DNA of 64,000 bases, from assembly GCA_036362985.1 (NCBI GenBank), contig JAYGXS010000004.1, forward strand, positions 2,690,488 to 2,754,487. Reading direction: 5' to 3'. The notes below the pieces were generated by a model. That model saw only the letters and a program-made list of their open reading frames with translations. It searched no databases and was not told the origin of the DNA. The stretch comes from Ligula intestinalis (lineage: Eukaryota > Platyhelminthes > Cestoda > Diphyllobothriidea > Diphyllobothriidae). The position numbers and the translations under genes are program-made. Shown here piece by piece: positions 58,729-64,000 of this stretch. The number at the start of each line of letters is the position of its first letter. The first letter of the stretch is position 1.

Positions 58729-58800
58729 GTTTTCAACGTAAAAGATATGAGACAACAACGATACTGGAATAACAGCGAAAAACGCAGCACACCAGCCCAA

Positions 58801-59520
58801 CGATGATTGGTCGCTAAATTATTTCATAAGCTGCACCAAAACACAGTGGACTAAAGTTGTGAGCACATTTAGAATATATTCAGAGCATTAATAATAAAAC
58901 CAACGTTCTACAAATGTCAGCATGAACTGAAAAGTAGGTAAAATTAGAGTTTTTAGATTTGATTCAAAGAGTGCACAAGCCGTCTAATTTGCTATCGATC
59001 TGTATGAACATATCGTAATTCGGTATAATTTCAGTATAAATAAGGGTGATAGGCAGAGCCTTTTAAAACCTTAATTACAGATAGATGCTGTCAAATCATG
59101 CATGTGTTTCAAAGCCATGTATGCACTATTTAAATCGTTGTTGTCTTCCAAATGTATGACCAGCACGTAAAGTAAGATAATAATAATTTGTATATATAAG
59201 GCCCAAGGGGCCCTGTCGTTACAAAGTTAGCGGTATCGTGAAAATAAAAATAAAAATAATAAACAGTGCACTCTTATGAACTAATTTTCTTTGGCAGTAA
59301 AAAGCTCCTAAATCGGTGGATTAGTTCAGTGGGTCACCGATTTCCAAAAAAACTATGGGAGAAAATGCTGCCTTAATAGGTAACAGGGTTTGATGTGGTT
59401 CGATTGGGACCTGATGTTGAAGAATCGGGACGTTTATGGTCAGGGGAAAAATTATATATCGTTGAGAAGGCATCATCCAGGACAACAGGAGCAGACAGTA
59501 GAAGTCAAGGCAACATCAAC
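58801..59520. other. Region upstream of NAA35, no gene seen
   Basis: AT-rich sequence without coding signals. It includes (AAT)n/(AAAATA)n tracts near 59178 and 59244. A promoter could lie here or a spliced leader may be added; no core promoter motif is convincing. Confidence 0.45.
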
Positions 59521-59530
59521 GAAATGCGAC

Positions 59531-59766
59531 CCACCTGACTCCAGAGCCCATCGAAAAGTTGGCGATAACCATTATTAGCGACCTCGAAGACCACAGCGAA
59601 GGTTGCAGAAACGGAGAAGAGTTCACAGCCCCTGGACGTGATGCTGGACTCTGACTCCAGAGCCTATCGGAAAGTTGGCGATTACCATTAATAACGACCT
59701 CGAAAACCACAGCGAAGTTTGCAAATATGGAGAAGATCTCGCAGCCGTTGGAATTGATGCTTGACT
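59531..59766. repeat. Two tandem units of about 118 bp
   Basis: The unit GACTCCAGAGCCCATCGAAA...TGATGCTGGACTCT (from about 59537) is followed immediately by GACTCCAGAGCCTATCGGAA...TGATGCTTGACTCT (from about 59655). They are about 85 percent alike by eye. They adjoin the 3' side of the LINE on the minus strand. Confidence 0.75.
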
Positions 59767-59771
59767 CTGCT

Positions 59772-62700
59772 TCAAATGCCACGAGGATCATTTTCAAAAT
59801 CTAAAACTTGTGTGATTGGAAGGAATGCGGTAAATTGTGGGAGATTAGGCTTATTGTTTACGCGAAGCAGAAAGCATATACCAGCTAAGGGTCTTCTTAC
59901 CCAAATAAATGTTCTGTTTGCTAACTGACATCTAGCTGTATAACACATACCAGACCCAGAAACAGAAAATATTTCACTCACTGAACCTTTACAATCTTAC
60001 TACGGTCATTCTGGGTCATGAGACCAAAAAGCAGACAACAGTATTCTAGCATAGGGAGAACAAATATGCGGCATAGTTTTAACTTCATTTCTGGAAGGAA
60101 AAAATTATGCGACATAAACCCACATATCTGTGTGGCCTTGGCAGAAATTCGATCTGCATGAGGTGATAATGCAAGCTTTTTCGTGTAAGTGAGACCCAAG
60201 TCCTTCATCGTAGATGGAGAAAACTCCATCTGCCATGTAGAACTCCAAACTGAGAGGGTACGCATGTCTGCGTTAACTTTATCGACACAACTACTGGCCG
60301 TATCCTTAGAAAATGAGGAAATACACTTTAGGTCATCAGTATACATGAAATTTTTCGAATTAGTTATTTATTATTTTTAGAATGAAAAGGAGGGGACATT
60401 AAACCGTGCCTTGTAAAACGCCACTCGTGATCGGCTGAGGCATCGAGCAGCTATTGCCTACTTAGACCTTCCGGCTGCGGTAAGACAGGTAGGAGGCAAT
60501 AAAATTGAGGAGGGGAGGCCTAATGCCAGGGCCCTCAGGGCCTTCAATATACAAAATATTATTATTCTTATGCCTAGGACTTCCAGTTTCACTAAAAGGC
60601 GCCTGTGCGGGATCTTGTCAAAAGCTTTACTAAGGTCAAAGTAAGTCACGATGACTGACTGCTGTTCATTACGAAGTGAAGTAACCAGGTTAAGGAATGC
60701 CAAGTTGCAGGTTTCGCATGATCTTCCAGGTAGAAATCCATGCTGTGAGCCGTTTAATAGTTTATTTTCTACGGAAAAATCGAGAATTTGTTTAAAAATG
60801 ATCTTTTCCAAAAGTTTGGCTAGGGCCGGGGTTTTATGAAGACCTCGGTAGTTATTAACGTACGAACGAGATACTGACTTGAAGACTGGAAGAATAATAA
60901 ATATCTTCCATGAGTCAGGAAAGAAACCGTTTCGAATATAAGCTGAAAAACGATGACTTAGCAATCGGGGGAAGCTGATTACTCTCTTGATAAGTGAACT
61001 TGGAAGGCCCTTAGTTCCTGAAAAGTGCGAGTTTTTAGACGGATAATGTGCTTGCGAATTTCTTTTATGGAGAAATCTATGGTCAAGTCAAGTCAAATCA
61101 AATTTATTAAAGGAAATATAGGCAAACGCCTTTGAACTCCCTCTTGGTCCATAGGATTTAAGAAATGCATCGGCAAAGCCGAACATTCGAAAGAAGTCGT
61201 CGACACAATTTCAAACGACTACTCGCTTGTTTCAAGTAATAAACTCACACTCAGTTTACACGAGCCAGCAGTGCAACTGAGGAAGATGAGCATACAGTGA
61301 AAAACTCCTAAGGATGGCTCATAATTCGAAATGGAATGTCATTTTTGGTTTTTAGGAGAAAAACTGTCACTCGTGGGGAAGTATGTGAATGATAGGGGCA
61401 TGATGCTTCTGTGAATGTTAACGGTAGCCATGGCGTCCATGACGAGTAATATCTACATCCGAAGGACCATACGAGGAGCTGTAGAGAAGCTTTGGGTTTC
61501 CTACTGCACGATTTATTAGATTACTCTCAAAGTTTTGTTGGCTAATTCGTATCAGGCTCTTAACCTTGTTTCTCTGTGCCTTATACCTATTGTACGATTC
61601 AGGGGTCCTCTCTCTGCGATAGATTTTGAGCAGCCTTCCTTTGCGGTTTACTTCCCTCTTTAGCGTCGGTGGTAGCCATCGAGGCCTATTTGTTACTTTC
61701 TTTACCGTGATAGGACAGAGATAGGTAATTATTCCGTGTATTACGGCTTTAAATGCCGACCAATCATCGAGAACGCACCCAGTGAATAGTTCGTTCCAGT
61801 CTATCTCGCTCACTGTATTTTTCATTTGTGTAAAGTCCCCTCTCCAGATGTTGCGTCTGGTTACCGCACTACGATCAGGCACAGAGAAGAGTGAATATTC
61901 TCACTGTAGCACTACGTGATCACTTTTCCGAGAGGTGCTTAACAATTTACAATGTCCACGCTATTAGGTGCTTTGGTAAGTACTAGGTCTAAGCAATTAG
62001 CTTGTTGCCCTTCAAATAATCTGGTCGGATATAGGACGTTTTGCGTTAGGAAAGATGCCTGTACTGTGCGCAGGAGTCGTCGATCGAAATTAACTTCGGA
62101 CCCGGGCGCAGAACTCACATTCCAGTCGATATGGGGGCGTTGAAGTCTCCCATGACCATGACATCGGATCTCCTAACAATTTCTTCGACTCCTTCTATCA
62201 GACTATTGTCTGACTGTTGGTTGCTCGATGGTGGACGGTAGACCGCCATGATGTCAAGGGTCTTTGACCCCGGTGTTCTAACGGTGAGGCATATTGCCTC
62301 TTTATTGCCCGAAAGGTTTTCGAATTTGTCGGACACGGGCAGGCCGTGTCTAACATAGATAAGCACACTCCCCTCCCCATGGTAATGATAGTATTGACTG
62401 ATCATGGCTGAAACGATGGGACCGGTTCAGATTCCGTCAAAAGATGCCTTGCAAAGAATGCATTGAACAGTTCAGCCTACTCGGACACATCTTGCACAAA
62501 GGTTTTATTTTCATTCAGTAAAAGGGGGATTTATTGACCTCGTTTAGCGGAGGACTGACGAAGGAACAGCTGGACAATAGATTTTGCTTAACTCGCTGAG
62601 TGCGGAGGATTTCCTCTGTTTTTTCACGTGCAAACCTATTTTTAGACGCTAATTCAAAAATCTTTTGTATTATGAGGTGCAAAGATAATAATAATCAAAT

Positions 62701-63852
62701 AATAATATGTTTATTATGCCAGTTTACAGGCAATTGTAAAGAGTTGGTAATGCACCACTTGGACGCCTTCCAACACCTCAAAGACCGGAAAAAACCTAAA
62801 ACAAACGCCCTATGTTGCAGCCAGTATTAGTTTTGTTTCATGATTTGTGTTTTTTCAATACTGGGTGAGATAGGGAGTTTGTTTCAAGTAAAAAACCTGC
62901 CTTCAAAGGTATGATATGAATGTAATAAATGTATAGCTATAAGCTGACTTGACACATCAGCAGGAGAAATGTTGCAGACCGTTTGAGGACATTAGTTCGA
63001 GAAGGAGAGGGTTGGCACACGAACACAATGTTCTCAGTCTTCCTTCAATGGTTGTCGGCAAAAGTTGCGCAATATTGGCTTAAAGGTTAGCAGACTGCGG
63101 GCTGCTGCTTAAGCAGCATTATCTTCAGCATGAAGCCTTACTGGGTTCAAAGTCCACGAACACCATCAAAGTGAACGATAGATTCCACCGAAATTCAACC
63201 CAAAATTCGGGAAAGTTGTCCTGAATATAGAAAACGAGTTATAGCTCTCTTAAACATAGGGTAGCTTTGCTGGGTTTCAATACTTTTGGGCATCTTATTC
63301 CAGATTGATATGGCGTTTACTGAAAAAAATTGCCGATACTTAACTGTACGTGCCATAGGAAAAAATCACCGGTCGCCAAGCAATACTTAAGTTTCAAGTC
63401 AGCTGCAGCATGAAATGCCTGCGAGAGACAAAGATCGAAGTCCACATTGGCATTAGGTTGGCGATAAACATAACCAACAACTAAGCGTCAGCTATGGGGT
63501 TTCCTAAAGCATCTTGAAGTATGGGGTGTTGCGTTTTCCTATGCGATTTTACTGTACGCGAAAAGAGTTTCGCAACATTAAGGGAAGGGTTTTCAGCGAA
63601 GTGAGCCTCATCGGCTATCTGCTTTTCTTCGGAGAGCTTCTTGGCCTGCTCAAAGATCAGTGTGATCAAGGGCAGAACGGAAGTGTCGTTCTGCCGATGC
63701 AAACGACGAGAGAGTTTACGCAGCCTACGAGGGAAAGACAGAGGAAGGTACACTTCATCCTTGACATGTATTACTTTCTTACGGGGGACAAAGTGGAGGA
63801 TGAGTGGATCCAACACTTTGTACAGTGCATCGGTAGAAACATTTACATCCAA
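59772..63852 (-). mobile_element. CR1/jockey-type LINE, decayed copy B (with nested insertion)
   Basis: Minus-strand blocks match copy A. They are a linker (63852-63481) with FPRRLRKLSRRLHRQ and LFSRTVKSHRKTQHPIL; reverse transcriptase (60964-60458) with NNYRGLHKTPALAKLLEKII, QHGFLPGRSCETCNLAFLN and YFDLSKAFDKIPHRRLL; the catalytic YTDDLKCISSFSKDT part (60346); and a thumb STMKDLGLTYTKKLALS. The C-terminal frame (59981-59772) has FIWVRRPLAGICFLLRVNNK. Frameshifts and stops separate the blocks and the 3' part is shortened relative to copy A. A 1.3-kb LINE fragment is inserted at about 61082-62392. The stretch 62420-63480 has no recognisable coding block. Confidence 0.8.
61082..62392 (-). mobile_element. 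Nested LINE fragment inside copy B
   Basis: Compared with copy A, where ...GGAGAAATCAATG runs on to TATTGTCTGAGTATGGTTGAAAC, copy B is interrupted between ATCTATGG (61082) and TATTGACTGATCATGGCTGAAAC (62392). The insert on minus encodes an endonuclease part (GSVLIYVRHGLPVSDKFENL, IMAVYRPPSS, VMVMGDFNAP) and a linker (NRPRWLPPTLKREVNRKGRL). It lacks reverse transcriptase and ends in TAATAAATTTGATTTGACTT with TTGAC repeats. It is 5' truncated and internally deleted. Confidence 0.7.
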
Positions 63853-64000
63853 ACATTGGAAAAATTCAGACCAGTCGAGAGCGTTTAGATATGCCAGTAG
63901 GTCAGCCGTGTTTGCTGATCGGAAGTCATGATAAAAACTATACTTTTGGGAAAATGTTTATTCCGCCTCCAGTTCTAGTTCACTAACAACTGTAAGATGG
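63853..64000. other. Right edge
   Basis: Probably continues the LINE on the minus strand. No motif can be read in this short stretch. Confidence 0.3.

Noticed and set aside
58729..58800. Extended N-terminus of NAA35 that would look like a signal peptide
   Set aside because: The extension begins with TTG, not ATG, and an acceptor-like site lies inside it; ATG 58728 matches the family start.
1..64000. CRISPR array, bacterial operon or plasmid features
   Set aside because: There are no regularly spaced identical repeats, and spliced genes with GT/AG introns and metazoan retroelements show nuclear eukaryotic DNA.

Overview
The window is eukaryotic nuclear DNA from a metazoan with long introns and many transposable elements. 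I infer a platyhelminth, probably a tapeworm of the pseudophyllidean type. The reasons are the protein divergence, the abundant tRNA-derived SINEs, and the mixture of CR1-, RTE- and Ingi/jockey-like LINEs with Penelope-like elements. The species is not proven from sequence alone.

Four host genes are supported. (1) Mitochondrial elongation factor Tu (TUFM) runs on + in four exons between 522 and 5506; its P-loop exon lies off the left edge. (2) A DEDDh 3'-5' exonuclease of the ISG20/REXO4 family runs on - in three firm exons (10060 to 5893) and converges on TUFM. Its C-terminus is a predicted membrane segment, which is unusual. (3) A two-pass membrane protein I do not recognise runs on + in three exons (27566 to about 34292). 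(4) NAA35/MAK10, the auxiliary subunit of the NatC N-terminal acetyltransferase, runs on - in three exons (58728 to 40578) with a 12.7 kb second intron.

Mobile elements fill most of the rest. A nearly intact LINE (45763-49143, +) lies antisense inside NAA35 intron 2. Its ORF starts with a 2A-like motif, followed by a PHD-type zinc finger, an endonuclease and a reverse transcriptase, and it is broken only by one in-frame TAA. Two decayed CR1-like LINEs (about 19.0-17.0 kb and 63.9-59.7 kb, both -) are present, the second interrupted by a nested LINE fragment. An RTE-like fragment (31.4-32.1 kb), three Penelope-like remnants (8.2, 28.2 and 35 kb) and two degraded copies of a tnp2/EnSpm-like transposase gene (15.1-15.6 and 21.1-22.0 kb, both -) are also present. 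There are at least three non-autonomous inverted-repeat elements and many tRNA-derived SINEs, several as head-to-head inverted pairs.

The host genes do not form an operon. They cover mitochondrial translation, RNA turnover and protein N-acetylation, plus one unknown membrane protein. The most unusual signals are the 2A/PHD LINE, a 3'-terminal sequence module shared by Penelope-like elements and that LINE, the membrane-tailed exonuclease, and a frameshift at the same codon in both transposase copies.
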